A model generated the notes under the pieces. The model ran no database searches, was not told where the DNA came from, and worked only from the letters and a program-made list of their open reading frames with translations. From the NCBI GenBank assembly GCA_013398955.1, contig VWPU01003223.1, forward strand, positions 496,001 to 560,000: a DNA stretch of 64,000 bases. Direction: 5' to 3'. The position numbers were made by a program, and so were the translations under genes. The DNA comes from Callaeas wilsoni (lineage: Eukaryota > Chordata > Aves > Passeriformes > Callaeidae). Below are positions 1 through 13,269 of the stretch, in pieces. Positions within the stretch are counted from its first letter, which is position 1, and each line of letters starts with the position of its first letter.

Positions 1-502
1 GTATGGGACTGTGTTCTGGATTTATGATGAAAACAGTGTTGACAAAACAGCGATGTTTCAGTCACTGCTGAGCAGAGCTGATACAGAGTCAAGGCCTTTA
101 CAGCTTCTCATGTCACCCTGCCACCAAGTAGCCTGGGGGTGCACAAGAAGTGGGGAGGGGACACAGTTGGGATGGCTGACCCCAAGTGCCCAGAAGGATA
201 TCCCTTTTCAACTGGGGGAAGAAGGAGAAAGAGGGAGATGATCAGAGTTATGGCCATTACACGTGAGGAAGCCCTGCTTTCCTGGAGATGGCTAAGCACC
301 TGCCTGCCCATGGGAAGTAGTGGATGAATTCCTTATTTTGCTCTGCCTGTGCACGAAGCTTTTGCTCTTTCTAGTAAACTGTCTTTATCTCAACACACAA
401 GTTTTCCCTTTTACCGTTTTGATTCCCTTGCACATCCCACTGGGAGACAATGATCAAGAGGCTGTGTGGGGCTGAGCTGCCTTCCATGGTTAAGCCACAG
501 AA
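1..502 (+). mobile_element. ERVL-like LTR, 5' end cut by window edge
   Basis: This is the oldest-looking copy of an LTR family that occurs twice more here (39443-40044 and 57613-58236). Shared blocks run in order: the AACAGTGTTGA block near 33, GCTGAGCAGAGCTGATACA at 68-86, the GGGGTGCACAAGAAG block near 136, CTTTCCTGGAGATGGCTAA at 278-296, CTGCCCATGGGAAGTAGTG at 303-321, and a GGTTAAGCCACA end near 499. About 45 bases of the 5' end lie outside the window, so its target duplication cannot be tested. The TATATAAAG box of the other two copies is absent: sequence jumps from GGATATCCC (197-205) to ACTGGGGG near 211, a deletion of some 30-40 bases. The polyadenylation signal has decayed to AGTAAA (373-378). 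Small open frames on both strands here are LTR sequence, not genes. The family assignment rests on recognition of the bird LTR type and the 5-bp duplications of its sister copies. Confidence 0.85.
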
Positions 503-3500
503 CTGTCCCAGTCACAGATCATTGCACAGCTCAGCCATGTTTAGCATTCTCTAAGTTAAATACAAGAAACTCAGTCTGTGCAGGAGTGGCCTCTCAAGCA
601 TGTGATGTGCCATATGTTGTTCTGTTCTATTCCAGCCCGGCTTGATATCTACAGATCCTACAGACAGATCAGCCAAACCCACGAAACACATTTGTGGCAT
701 CAGCAAGGCAGGCTCCCTAAAGGAACTTCTCTGCTTTCATGATTGATGACAAGGCTGCTGTCGTTCCTGCTGCCTGGGTAAGGCTGCCATCAGCCCCCCG
801 GGAGGAGGGAGACAGCAATGGTGAGTCACTTGGCTCCTTCTCATGGGCTGTGCTCTTATCCTGCTGCTGTGCAGAAAGACGGAAGAGAACCTTGCTTATT
901 TAAGCTTCCTCTTAGAAACCTGCCCTTCCAGCAAAACGTGACTGAACTGCCTCAGCTGTCACAAAGACTGGTGTTGATAGAAAGCAGAAGCAGTATCAAC
1001 GGTAGCGATATCTCAAGCACGTGCCTTGATAATCATGTCTGCTATATCATTTCGTAAAGCCCCAGTTTCCCTTTTTGTGATGCTTAAAGAAGTGCATAGG
1101 ATGCAGCTTGGTAAGTATAAGCAGCAGGTCATCTTACCACTAATTAAAGAAAGTATGGCACTGAGGCACATTATATATTCTCAGGAGATGAGGAATTCCA
1201 AGATGAACAAGGATCTCTGGTTTTTTGTCTAAGGAAACAAGAATTTCTATGGAAAGAATGCACATAAAAGACAAAGTTTCCCTTACACATGTCTTTGAGA
1301 TGTCTTTTCAGTGCTAGAGAAACAAAGGATATACAGGTATTGCAAAGAGATGTATAATCACAATTGTAAGCTTTTACATTATTTATAAAGATGATCTCCA
1401 TGACTGCATACAAAAGAAGATTCCCCAGTCCGCACATAAAAGTGTACGCTGTGGCACCATAAATAACAAGTAGCAATACAATCAGACAAGAAGGATTTAC
1501 ATTATTTAAACCAAACCAGAAGTGAAAAATTGCAGTTTAATGCAGATAAGTGTGGAAAAAAAGATGTGTAAAACTTTGGAGTGGCAGTTGGTAATGGCAG
1601 ACAGTAAATAAAAGGGATTGTTCTGACTAGAAATTTGGGAATTCATGGTGAAGAAAAAAATTCCAAAGAAAGCACAGGGCCACATTAGTCTATATAAATG
1701 GAAGGGGGTACAATTATCATATTAGGCAATGTAGGTGAGATACCTAATAAGTTCTTGGATATTCAGAGGAGAAATCCAGTCTCCAGAAGGAATATAAGCA
1801 GCCTCCAGTACCATATGTTGCATGAAAGAATCAGCAGAAACTTCAAGGAGCAGAGCTAGATGCTTTAGTGAGGAATGTAATACGTTATGGTGTCATTGAA
1901 TTCAGCAATAATTCCTTATTTACCTGCAAGTATATGAGATGAGGATTTGACCTTAGTTAGGAACAACCAGCAATAAAATTAAATTTGGAAAACGAGGAAA
2001 TTATAAAACCTGGATCCAAGCAATGATATGATCTATACTGTTAGTGAACATTTCATCTGAAGATCTCTCAGGGCTTTGCAGTCTTCTGAAAGGATCAATA
2101 CATATACTTACAATTATTCTTAATTTTCAATGACAGAAATAAAGCCTAAGAGTAAATGAATCATCTAAGATCCCTGGAAAGGTGTACTTTACCAAAACTG
2201 ACTACCTGAACTCTGATTCTTCCCTTTCTTATCCCATAACTGTAGGCTATAACATTTACAAGGGTATAAACATCATACTAAATTTACTTTTTCTTCCATG
2301 TTGTATCCTGTTTAATGCTACCCTCATGCTTATATCTTTGGCAGCGATACAGGGAGGCACAATAACTTCAGAGCCCAAGCACCCACTCAGAATTAATGAG
2401 ATCCATTTGTAATGCTATACAGTATCTCAAATTAAATGTGCTTTTTTTTGAGCCTTAACAGAAATCCCTGTAACAGACTTTTTGGACGGGGGCTTGATTC
2501 TGCATTTCCTTGAAACAAACAGAATTATTTATTGTGCCTCCCACTGTGGTGGGCTGCACTGCCGTCCCTCTGCTCCCTCCCAAACTGTGCTTTGCCAATA
2601 CCTGTATGGATCTCGTGCCACTTGTATCCTATCAAGATGCAAACTGGGAGGAACACATACTATCAGGAGAGAGCCACAGGCTCCAATGAGTCAGCTTGTG
2701 GTCTAAATCAAATCTGCAGCCCGCTGGGGACACTCTTTGGGTTGGGTATGTTTATAGTGCTATGCGTGGGATGTTGCCACTCCTTTTGGAGGTGGGGTGA
2801 GAACTGCCGCACAGAAGTCTCCCCTGGGTACATACAGTACCCAAAGTTGCCTCTCCCAACTCTTCCAGAACCAGTTGTTGAGGCTCTGATTGCTTGTGCT
2901 TCTCAGACTTTGGGCTTTTTGATTCTTTCCCCAGTTCTAACATTCAATTTTTTTCTGAGCAGTAGTGAACATCATGTTGGGATTTTTAGCAGCCTCTAGA
3001 AGGCACTACAGCATGACTCTTACCCCTTAAGGAAATAAAATCCAAGGAAGTCATATAGCTGAACAAACGTGTTCCTAAAAGTAAACATAGCCTCTGGGGG
3101 TAACAAGGATGTTCTTACCTATTTCAAAAAACCCAGAGACATATTAGCCAAGTCTACACTGCTGGTTCTAAGGATCTCTGTGTATTACTCTGTGATGCTG
3201 ACTCCTGGGCATGCATCTGACTCCAGGTACAGTACAGCTCATCTCCACTGTGTCCTTTGTTCCCATGGGAAGAAATCCAGGTATGCAGGCAATGAGGACC
3301 CTACTGTTTGCTTAACACTGATCCTGGCCTGACTGATCACAGAACGAAGATACCAGGGGTGTACTGCTTTCCTGTGGTCTTTTATTTTGTACTAAACATA
3401 AACAGAACAGAACAGAAATGATACCAAATCAGGGAGGCAGGCAAAAGAAAAATGACAGAAAGAAAACTGAATGGGAGCCCCTGGTGGGAACTAAATGCAA

Positions 3501-4407
3501 ACAGTACTTTGACAAATGGAACTTGTCTCATGTCACAGAGAGCCGCTAACTTCTTTTACCCTCAGCTGCAGTATAACAGCGTAACATTGCCACTGACCCT
3601 CCTCCTTGATGAATGCAGCTCTATATAGCAATGAGAAACAGCCAGCAAAGAGCCATGTGCCTTGTGACCCCTACCACTAATGATTTCATCCACTTTTTGC
3701 TGCTTTGTTAAATGTTGCAATAAATAACATCAATATTTGTGAATAGATCAGTAACCAACCACTTGCCCTAGAATAAATATCCAGTGCCTGTTAGTAGTCT
3801 TTCTAGATGCCCTCACCTGTAATTCTGCAGTCTTAATTTGGGCAAAATTTCCATCATCTTCAACCCCAACTGCCATTTTCTGACTTCTGAGTGCTTAACC
3901 ATACAACCTGAACATTCCTTTAATACTGCTGTTTGTCAACAGAATAGTTCATTATGCTGTGTTTAATTTAGGAACTGTATAATTCTTCTAACAAGTAGCA
4001 GCCTTTAATGAATGGCACCTGATCAATAATGCAGAATTCAACACTTGAGAATAAATAAAAAGCCTTTTTCATGGGAAGTGTCTGCAGGAAATGTCAAAAT
4101 CATTTATCAGAAGTCCAGGCTGATAGCCTGCAGCTGCTGTCCACAAGAATTATAAAACATACTTTGTTAAGTCCTGAAAATATATTTTTTGTACTGAGTA
4201 TAACTAGATTTTTCCATGTCCAAAACACAAAATAAAGACTTATTGAGTATGAATGCAATGGTCATTACTAGAGTTTTGTTAAAGTAAAACTTTGCCACAA
4301 TAGTACTTTGTCCCCAAACTGCTAGTTATAGAGGATTATTTTAACTTGGTTTCCAGGTGCACCTTTAAAACAATCCTCACTGTAACTCTAGACAGCCTGA
4401 GCTGCTT
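503..4407. other. unique AT-rich noncoding DNA
   Basis: No gene or recognised repeat. The longest open frame (2532-2999, plus) reads 155 codons, is Cys/Trp/Leu-rich, has no recognisable domain, and is of the length chance gives in 64 kb. A G-rich patch at 795-820 contains an ATG directly followed by a GTGAGT donor-like sequence, but there is no supporting open frame or acceptor. Confidence 0.6.
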
Positions 4408-4435
4408 AATACAAATGCAAAAATGCATTTGTATT
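4408..4435. repeat. perfect 12-bp inverted repeat (hairpin), AAAA loop
   Basis: Left arm AATACAAATGCA (4408-4419), loop AAAA (4420-4423), right arm TGCATTTGTATT (4424-4435). All 12 pairs match, and pairing stops at once outside the arms. The stem is short for a microRNA precursor. The ATGCAAA/TTTGCAT-like content also resembles POU-factor half sites. Function unknown. Confidence 0.7.
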
Positions 4436-7400
4436 TGGGTTTCAAAACCTCAGATTAACAAGGTAATCAGACAAACATTACAAACCAAGACAACGGTAAG
4501 CACTTTATCTCTTCCTGATATCTAGGTGCTGCATGTATCAAAGGAAAAAGTAGTTTTTACTGTTTTGGAAAGCTTTTACATTTCTTAATAAATGATCTAA
4601 CAAAGAAGCACAAGGTAACTCCAGCTCCTTTGCCGATAATTCTCATCCAGCAGTATACAGAGTAGCAATAGTTAAGGGCTATAATCACAATACACAAACA
4701 TGAGCAAGATCATGAAAATAGAGGTTTAATGAAGTTTGCTTTAGTCCTGTGTGGCTTAAAAACCTTAATTTTAAGTGCCAAAGTTATCAGATCCTGAGTC
4801 CAGTGTGATGAGTTTTCAAGGTATGTTATTTAAATAGCTAAGAATAATCTCATCCTGAACTGTACATATCCAAGCAAGGCTCCCTTCATTGTACTTGGGA
4901 TGCAGCAGGATGGGGACTGCAATAGCTTTGTAATCTTACTTTCTAAAGATGAGGCTCCTGATCAGTTAGGAACTAAAGAATGCTTCACTTTTAGCTAGAT
5001 TGAACTACACCGGCCATTTGATTTCTCTTTTCTGATGCAGGTAGGAAGAGTGATCTGGTGGTGGATAAGAACAACCCTTGATGAGGGTGGACAGTTCACA
5101 GTTCTATAGCTCCATCTCTCTCTCTGAGTTGGGTGACAGAGCTGGCTGCTTTATGTCCTCTAAAATCTGAAGATTTCCACTTTGGTTGCCTTGGTGCCTT
5201 CAGTGGGTAACAATTCATGCGGAGAGCCTGCAGCTCTGTTGATACTACTGGAGGTACGCTAGCTATTACACCAATTAACCTGTTTCTAAATCCATCTCTT
5301 TTAACACTGCTTTTCCACCTATGACAACTTCTGTGGTGACGCTGCTATTTGTCACTGGTGGCACTGCATGCCAGACAATGACTGTGAAAGTAGCAGTCAG
5401 TGCACAGGTTTCACAAATGATTGAAGCAACTAGCCTTTTCTTGAGCAACAAAGGGATCTTTCATTTTAAGATAATTCATCCTCCACGCTCGTCACTACTG
5501 CAGCTTAGTATCAGGAAAGAAACATTCTTTGATGCTTGTAAGGTTTTATCACTCATCACAAAATAGAGATATTAATGAAGGGGAAGAAAGGGGGGTGAAG
5601 ATGACTGGTTTTTTCCTACTAAGAAGCATCTTCCCACAACAGATTAGTGCATAGGCAGAACAAATAAGCAAGGTAAGATATATCAGAATGATAAAAGGAA
5701 GAAGGTACCACAACAAATTACACTTACAGAGCAATTTTTAATGTGCAGCACAGAAGGAACTTTGATGAAATGTTCAAACTTCAAATATAACGTGATCCTA
5801 AATCAGTGCTGTGTGTTAGGGAAGAAGACAGATCTACTGCCTGTCTGTCTGGTGAAGGATGGTTTTATACCACTAAACCTGAAAAGGGTATGTCTTGAAA
5901 TAATTTGAGCCAGACTGATCATATACCTTAGTATGAAATGTGAGAAGCATAGAAAGCCAGTGTGGCCAGAGCAGGGCCAGAATCCAAATCAGAGTCATGC
6001 CAACCACAACAATATTCAGATTTTCACTGGTGGAGCCAAAGCCCTAACTTGGACCAACTCGGTTTTTCCCTCACTTCTTTCAGTACATAAAACCTTCCAA
6101 ACAGTTCCTGGAATTGACAGTGCTACATTTAGACAGACAAATCTGTCCAGCTGGGAAGCTTCAGGTACAGTAATAGGGATTATGACAACTATTAAGGTGA
6201 AAAATTAACAACTTGGGGTTTTAACTGCATGTCTAAAGCTGCCTTTATCACCTGATGTCCATTACTAAAGCTGTACTTTAGTCCTTCACTTTCTTTAAGG
6301 ACTACCTCACAGCAACACTCATCTGTGAGTGCTGCAAACCATGCAGCCCTATGCTTACCTCTTTAATAGTCAAGTATCTTTTATTCTTACGTAGTATTTT
6401 TGCTATACAAATAAAAAATTGGGATATAGATCTTTGGACAGTGTGCATCTCAACTTTGGGTATATTTACATCTAGATTTTGATTCAGATTATTCCGTGAG
6501 ATAAAGCTAATAATTAGTAATATGTCATGGTTCACACACTACCTTGTCTTCACCACTGCTCCTCCTGTATTTCTGTTAAATGGTGCACATCTTACCTGAC
6601 TGCAGGTGAATGCACATTAGCAAATATCCAATACAAGCTTTGGTAAAGTTAACATTGCATACAAAAAGGAAATTCATGTAATGTATGGCATGTAATGCAA
6701 AGGAAATTAATTCTGTCATTAATTTCTACCAATTTGTATAGATGTTTCAAGAAATGTAGTCTCTGTCAAGGTGCTTCAGGACTCACCTCATTCTGTGTGC
6801 AATAAGATAAAACAAGGCACATTTTCACTGGAGTGACTGTCTTGGGATGTCCTCGGATACTGTGGGATTCAGTAAACCTCTTAATATTATTTTAATTAAG
6901 CTGTTACAATTCATCATGTCAAAACATAAACATACAGATTATATAAAACTGCATTAGGAGACCTTACATAGCCCTGATTAATGGACTCATAGGTTGTAAA
7001 ATGAATCCAAACTGTAAATTTATACTGTGGGCTTTTCTAAAACGTGAATTATTGACTTGACACATTATAATAACTCTTTCCAAACTACTGTGGTCTATGG
7101 TTCAAATCTTTTCTGTATAGCTCACTGACATGCACAGTAAGCCTAATTTACTATGTCTCTTACTGCATGAACATCCACAGACTGCAGCATCCTCTGAAAT
7201 GTATTCCAAAACATTGCAAGTAACCAGATGGACAAAGGCATGAGGAAGAAAATGCCTTTAATCAACAGTGACTTCCAGATAAGAACAACTCAGAATCCCT
7301 TCTACTAGCTCACCTGGCAGAAAAGTTTCTACCATTAACAAGGCACACCAATGCCTGAATATATTACAAAGAATCTGCTCTGTGGATCAGCTGCCTTGGC

Positions 7401-8305
7401 TCTCCACTGATTTCCTTTAGAAAGAGGGAGTTTATTTTCTGGTTCAGTATGCTATGATTTTCTACAGGCCTAATACAAGAGAGAAATTTCTAATGCCTGG
7501 CAGATTATATCTTGATTGCTATATTAACATGAGCTTCAAAAAAAAAAGCCACTTAAACCCCAAACTTTCAACTTCTGAGGACCGAAACAAACCTCAGCCC
7601 ATTCAAGAAACTGTAGACTCTGTAGGCAAAGAAGCCATTCTGGATCCTATGGAGCTCAACCCCTATGGACCGTACAGATAGAGCTGGACCAAGCCACTTT
7701 CTTGTGGCAACTGTCACTCACTGCTGCAAACACCTAAAAAGGCATGGAAACATTGTCCCCTCCCCCCTCCAAGGCCAGGGATGAACTCAAAGCCCGTCTT
7801 GCTGAACATCTACAACATAGCTTTTATTTCCCTGAAGTTAAAATTCCAACCTCAAATCAGGCAGCATATTTTGCAAAATGCCTTGTTCTTTTTCCTGGGT
7901 AACAGAACGGACTCTCTCACATACCCAAACTGAAAATTTGTATCTTGTTGAAATATACAATTGAATGTCTTTTGCTTACAGGAAATAAATTACATTTTAA
8001 CTTGACAACTTTCAATCACATCTTTAAAGGCCCAAAATTCAGAATTTCTGCTTTTTCAGGACAGAAATTTTGTTTTCTTTGAATAGAAATAAAAATACAT
8101 AAGACTAAAATTTTCTGAGAAACATTGAAATTATTTTGGATTCATTTAAAAAGTCTGTGTTAGTAAAACAGTGTTTTTCACTCTGACTTAAAAAACACTT
8201 TGAAAATATAGCTTATATGAGACATTACATAAACAAAAAATAATTATGACATTAAAATACTCCATACCTATAGAGTAGTGTTAACACAATTTTTTGAGGA
8301 GGAGG
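4436..8305. other. unique AT-rich noncoding DNA
   Basis: Nothing identifiable. Short open frames only (91 codons at most, at 5933-6208), with no domain that I recognise. An A9 run sits at 7540-7548. Confidence 0.6.
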
Positions 8306-8351
8306 AAAAAAAACCAAAAACAAACCAAATAATAAACCAACCAAGTAACAA
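8306..8351. repeat. A/C-rich low-complexity tract
   Basis: The plus strand is almost only A and C, built of AAACC/AACC units (for example CAAACCAAATAATAAACCAA). Two similar tracts lie at 18057-18101 (complementary orientation) and 59554-59600. Confidence 0.75.
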
Positions 8352-11300
8352 CTGACTGGAAAAAATTTCAGCTATTTTTTAGCTCAATCACAAGTTCAGC
8401 TTTCAATCCTAAGTTTTAAATACTCCAATTAGATGAATATTGGCAACTAGCATAGGCTGACAGGGAGCAGCTATCTTGAAATATAGGCATTAAAACACAA
8501 AAATTACATTAAAAACTAAGTTGTTGCTTTGGTAGAACCAGACCTACTTAGTGGGCACGTATTAAACACTTAAGTGCTGAAAGAGTTAAGAAAATCCAAG
8601 CTGAACAAAAAAACCAACTATTTTTAAAATATTTACACTAGACTGCATAAAGTTGAGAAAAGTAAGACTGAGCAAATTGATATCTATAAAAAGTTCAAAT
8701 CACACAATTATATTATCTTTTTGAAGTAGTGTAACATGTATTTTGCAGAGTTAATCTACACTTCATTACTCTCTCTAGAAATGCATATTGAGGGCAAAGT
8801 CTACACATATACACTACATTTTCCCATCATTTTGTGTCCAAATCGGCACACCCATTTTAAAAAAAATTATCTTAACATTAAGCAAAATAAGTTTTCTTTC
8901 TAAAAAAAGATACCCCCAAAATCCAGCCTAAAAGTCAACAAATTTTTGTGCAGAAAATTTGAATTTTCTGTAGACGTACATGGTGTACTGTTCTGAATCT
9001 GCATTTTCCAAGGAAAAAGCAGGAATGTTTTTCATGTATAAACCTGGAAAAGCATGTAGAAATCTTTATTATTAACTCTTATTATTAACCCTTTGCAGAT
9101 AGTTTCTGCATAAGAATAAAAATGTAGAGGAAAAGTATAGAGACTCTCTAAAAAACATCACGGGTAGATGTTTTAATTTTTTTTTTAATATACGTCAATA
9201 TTTGTGCACAGAAAATCCAAAACAGGGCTGCTGACTTTATCAACACACCATCTTTCAGAGAGATTAGATAATCCCAGGACCTTGACGTGTTTAAGTCAAC
9301 TGAACTCTTGAAGATTAGTGGAATCTTTTCAGGCTGTAAAGCTTTCACTATTAGGAATGACCAAAAGTAAGAAAGGAAGATTGTTGTCACAGTAACCCCA
9401 AAAAGTCGGGGTCTCGCAACAGAGGAAACTATTAGCAACAACAGTCAAACCCTTTGGAAAGAGAGGCATATCTTGGGCTGGGAATTAGGGGCTGGACTTC
9501 TTCCTCAGCAAAGAAAGGCAGGCGGGCTGGAGACCACCATTGCCCCAAGGACTGAATCTCTCTCCCAGGATTTGAACAGGGACGATTACTTTAACTCTGC
9601 TGATACCCTCGGTGAAGAGGAGGAAGAACGTGGCCAAATACTTAATCAGTACAGCCGGCAATATAATTTCCCCAAACATGACATCGGTGCTGTGTTGAGT
9701 TCAGCTACCCTCTGTACATTGGGAACTTGAAATACTGGGAACTTTAGTAAGCAAAGGTTTGTGAATGACAGGAAGATAAACCTGGATTTTCTATTTTTAA
9801 CATCCCACGTTCCCTTTGAATTCTCCAGCAGGGGAAGTAACTCCAAGAATGATAATAAAAAGCATTTCCCTTCAATATGCAATACTCACAACTGCATAAA
9901 TAACCAAACCTCCTACCACGCTATGTCACCTAATTGTCCACAACCATTAGTAAAGAATCCTTCCTCTCATTTTCCCAGCCAGTGTTGCTCCACAGTCTAC
10001 AACTGAGTTCAAGATGTCCTTTAAACCACCAGGCAATGGCCTTTGACAGAGGCATCAGGAGATGGGACTGTATAGACCAGTGACCTAATCTTTGCCAGTT
10101 ACAGATAGGCATGTACATGAGTTTGTACGGCTCTGCTTGATGTCCTTGCAGCTGCAGCTGTGCTCAATGCCTTCAAGAGGAGGATTCCCTCCATTCCATT
10201 ATAAATTTATATACCTCAAGTTGGTGTGACTCATTAGGTACATACTATTATTACTTTGCAAGAAACTCAAGTATCTTGAAAAGTTAATCTCTTTGCCCTC
10301 AGCATCTGACAATCAATAAATCCAAGACATAATTGGGCTAAATATGACTCTCTCCTGATAAATTCTATGGATTTTTTTTAAGTAATGCATTACTCAACAT
10401 AGTAATTTTACTCATACTCAAATTTCAAAATTACTTTTTAAATTACTGAAAGAGTAAGCATTAAGTAATACCAGGACTTGCAGGATTTCACCTTCCTCAC
10501 AGTATCATTCAGGTGTGGTGGTCTGACCTAGACTGGATGCCACCTGCTCACCAAAGCTGCTCTACCACTCCCCTTCGCAACTGGACAAGATCAACCCACC
10601 ACCACAGGAAAGGCATAAAGGTGCTGAACTGTATCTGTCTGGAACAAATGGCACTGTGGAAGTGTCCAAACAAGCACCAAAAATGCTGCATGGTATCATT
10701 AGTATTTCTACTCATCTACCACAAGCAGAGCCTGAGCAAAATTCTTGCAGTTCTCTATCAGCACTCTTCATTTCTCATCTGGAAAAGCTCTACTGCTATT
10801 CCAGTCCTAAGTCTTTTCTGGACAGAGATGGAAACCTGCCAAAACATGCAGGAGTACTGTGAATACTGTGAATGAGGTGTGCTAAGGAGTCCTCTGGGAC
10901 TACAGACTCGTTTTTACACAAGGTCTGAGCAAGGGTGTGAACCCAGATGTCTAGAGGTAACTATTGCATTAACCTACTGTGCCATTTGTCTGCATTCGTA
11001 ACAAACTCATGCTGTATTTAATGGACAAGGCTGTACTTTCTTCAGCCACATGGTGACAAAAGAAGTGCTACAACATTAATGTGTAGGGGGAAAAAGTTCC
11101 ATGTGGAGCCATCTTTTGCACTGACAGAAGATGCATATTTTTCCATTGACACCACAGGGAACAGTAATCAGAAATGAAGGGGGATTTTTCCAAAAGCCTT
11201 CAAAGACCGAGTAAGGCTGCCACTGAAGCCAGTGATAAAATTCCTGTTGCCTTTAGAGGAATAGGAAGAGAAGTGGGTCCTTGCTGTGCTCTGCCAAAGC

Positions 11301-12344
11301 TTCTGCCCTCTTACCCATGTGTTATGCCACAGCTCAGACTCTGTCTTCCTCAGGTCGTAGGACCATACATTATCTTCTTTTCTAAATCAGACTAGGAAAG
11401 CAGATGAGCAACACTGAACAAACTGATGGGAAAGATAAAAACAACAACAACTGCCACTAACAATCAATTTTTCAGTGCTTGATGGAAGGGAGATATGCCT
11501 CATCTGAGAGCTGTAAAGATTTTAAAAACACTGCTCTAAAAACTATGGAGAGTGTTGATTGAGCTTTCCTAGTTTAACACCCTTATTGCGACCAACCAAT
11601 AAGCATATTATGCAGTAGATTCACTGCCACAAAATTTAAAAAGAATAGGGTTGTTTTGGTTTCTTTCCCATTTCAGCCCATGATAAATTCCTCTTTATTT
11701 TACTAGCTCTCTCACATTGTATTAATGGAACTTTATGAAGTGTTTGCCAGGCCAAAGGCTAATCTAATTACATAGACTTTTCTGGATCAGATCCATTTGT
11801 CACAGACTATTTCAGAGACTTGGCTTCTGTCTGTGCATGTATGTTGCTATACAAAATGATAAAATCAATGTTCTCTCCCCCAAGCTGTGAGTTTCCATAC
11901 TTTTATACGTAGCCTTCTGAAAATGCTCCAAATGCATTTTAAAAAGAAAAAAGAAAAGTAAAAAATGGTGAGATAATTTTTTTAGCATGAGTTCATCTGA
12001 GATGATTCTTTACACAGCAAAATTACTATGTATCAAATACATATTTTTCTGCCCAGGATAGTCTTTAAAAATGTTCATTAAGACAGAGATGTAACTTCCT
12101 TTTCTCTTCTCACTCTTCCTCCTTTCTATGATTCCCAGCTGCTTAAATCATTACTTTTCTGCAGCAAAGCTAATTTCACAATGATGTAGGAGACTGGTTT
12201 ATGTGATGAAGGACCCTAAATGTGTGCTTAGGCAGTCAAGAGAAAACCCACATAGGGGTATGTGTATGGGATGTATCTCTTGAGGGTGTAAAATGTCTGT
12301 TGAGAGAGTCAAAAGCAGATGTCAGGTTAGATTCATCCTTTTCC
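8352..12344. other. unique AT-rich noncoding DNA
   Basis: No gene seen. Open frames of 85-120 codons at 9473-9730, 9148-9441 and 10513-10875 have no recognisable domain and no coding context. A weak tRNA-like segment near 10921-10990 is described in the findings. Confidence 0.55.
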
Positions 12345-12761
12345 TGTTCCGGTAGATGAAACTCCATGTGCCGAGTCACATAACAGCATGTTGTGTGCAT
12401 GGACAGCTGCACATCCACTCGCATGGTGCAAGACCCCAGAGCTAGTCCGTGAAACATGTACTGCTCCAGATGCACCACTGCTCCTCCTTGGCCCAGGACA
12501 CCAGGCACAGCTAGTTAGAACATCCGTCAGCAGGGCAGAAAGCGAGGAGGACACGTCGCCGGGCTTCGAAACTGGGAGTTGTAGTTTTGGCTGTAGGAGA
12601 GCTTGAGATGAGGTGCAGCCACAGTCAGTCCTATACGCATCACAGAAGACTTGACAACCTTGCTTAAACCCCCATTAAAACCGTGACTGTGTGTCACATC
12701 TCTGGCACTGCAACTCTGCTGAGGTGCTCCCTCACCAGCTGTTGATTCCCACAAAGTGCGG
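12345..12761. promoter_or_regulatory. CpG cluster, candidate promoter
   Basis: Thirteen CpG dinucleotides fall in about 410 bases (12350, 12372, 12420, 12448, 12525, 12543, 12554, 12557, 12560, 12567, 12636, 12682, 12759). Five of them lie within 25 bases (12543-12567). The surrounding kilobases are AT-rich and CpG-poor. The dense core directly adjoins a match to the ACTAYRNNNCCCR promoter element (12573-12585). This combination is typical of short vertebrate promoters. No first exon with a clear open frame and splice donor is evident on either side, so a noncoding or alternative 5' exon is the likelier product if it is a promoter. It could instead be an enhancer or a chance CpG patch. Confidence 0.4.
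12573..12585 (-). promoter_or_regulatory. ZNF143/THAP11-type (M4) promoter motif
   Basis: The minus strand reads ACTACAACTCCCA, a perfect match to the ACTAYRNNNCCCR element bound by ZNF143 (Staf) and THAP11 complexes at vertebrate promoters. The neighbouring bases (CCAAA before, GTTTCGAAG after on the minus strand) do not match the extended CCCAGAATGC form beyond the core. CpGs begin 5 bases away. Confidence 0.5.
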
Positions 12762-13269
12762 AAAGTCTACAGAATTCCTAAATAGAAGAAAACCTGGTTT
12801 TCTGGGAACACTAACCTTTGAAGTGCTCAGCTAATCACATGCACTGAAAATCCTAAAAACCCCAAACACAAGTTATGTAAGAGTTATCTTCAGAGGTTTT
12901 TGAGAATATATTAGCTCTAAAGCACTAAGTATGTCCCCATCCTCAGCAAGAACTCAGAGGTATTTCTGGCATTCATGTTGATGGAAAGTTTTCTGCTTTG
13001 TTACACAAAATCTTCCGTTAAGCTATTCAGCCACCAGCCCACCTGTATTCTAATAGAGCAACTTACTACTGCTTCTCCTGGTCAGCCTCTTTTTTGTCTC
13101 CCCATCTCTTTCCTTCCAACTGCCTATAAATTTGATTACCAAAAGGGACAGAAGCAGCAAATGTGACAGTACCAGAGAGTAAACTGCTAACAGGCTGAAG
13201 AACATAATGATAGCTAGAAAAGGTGAAAGTGCAAATACTGCCAAAGAACCTGTCTTGTAGTACTGTCAC
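12762..13269. other. noncoding spacer
   Basis: Nothing identifiable. A pyrimidine-rich stretch runs over about 13060-13120. Confidence 0.5.

Noticed and set aside
2532..2999. 155-codon plus-strand frame, Cys/Trp-rich
   Set aside because: The length is within chance expectation, with no domain and no promoter or splice support.
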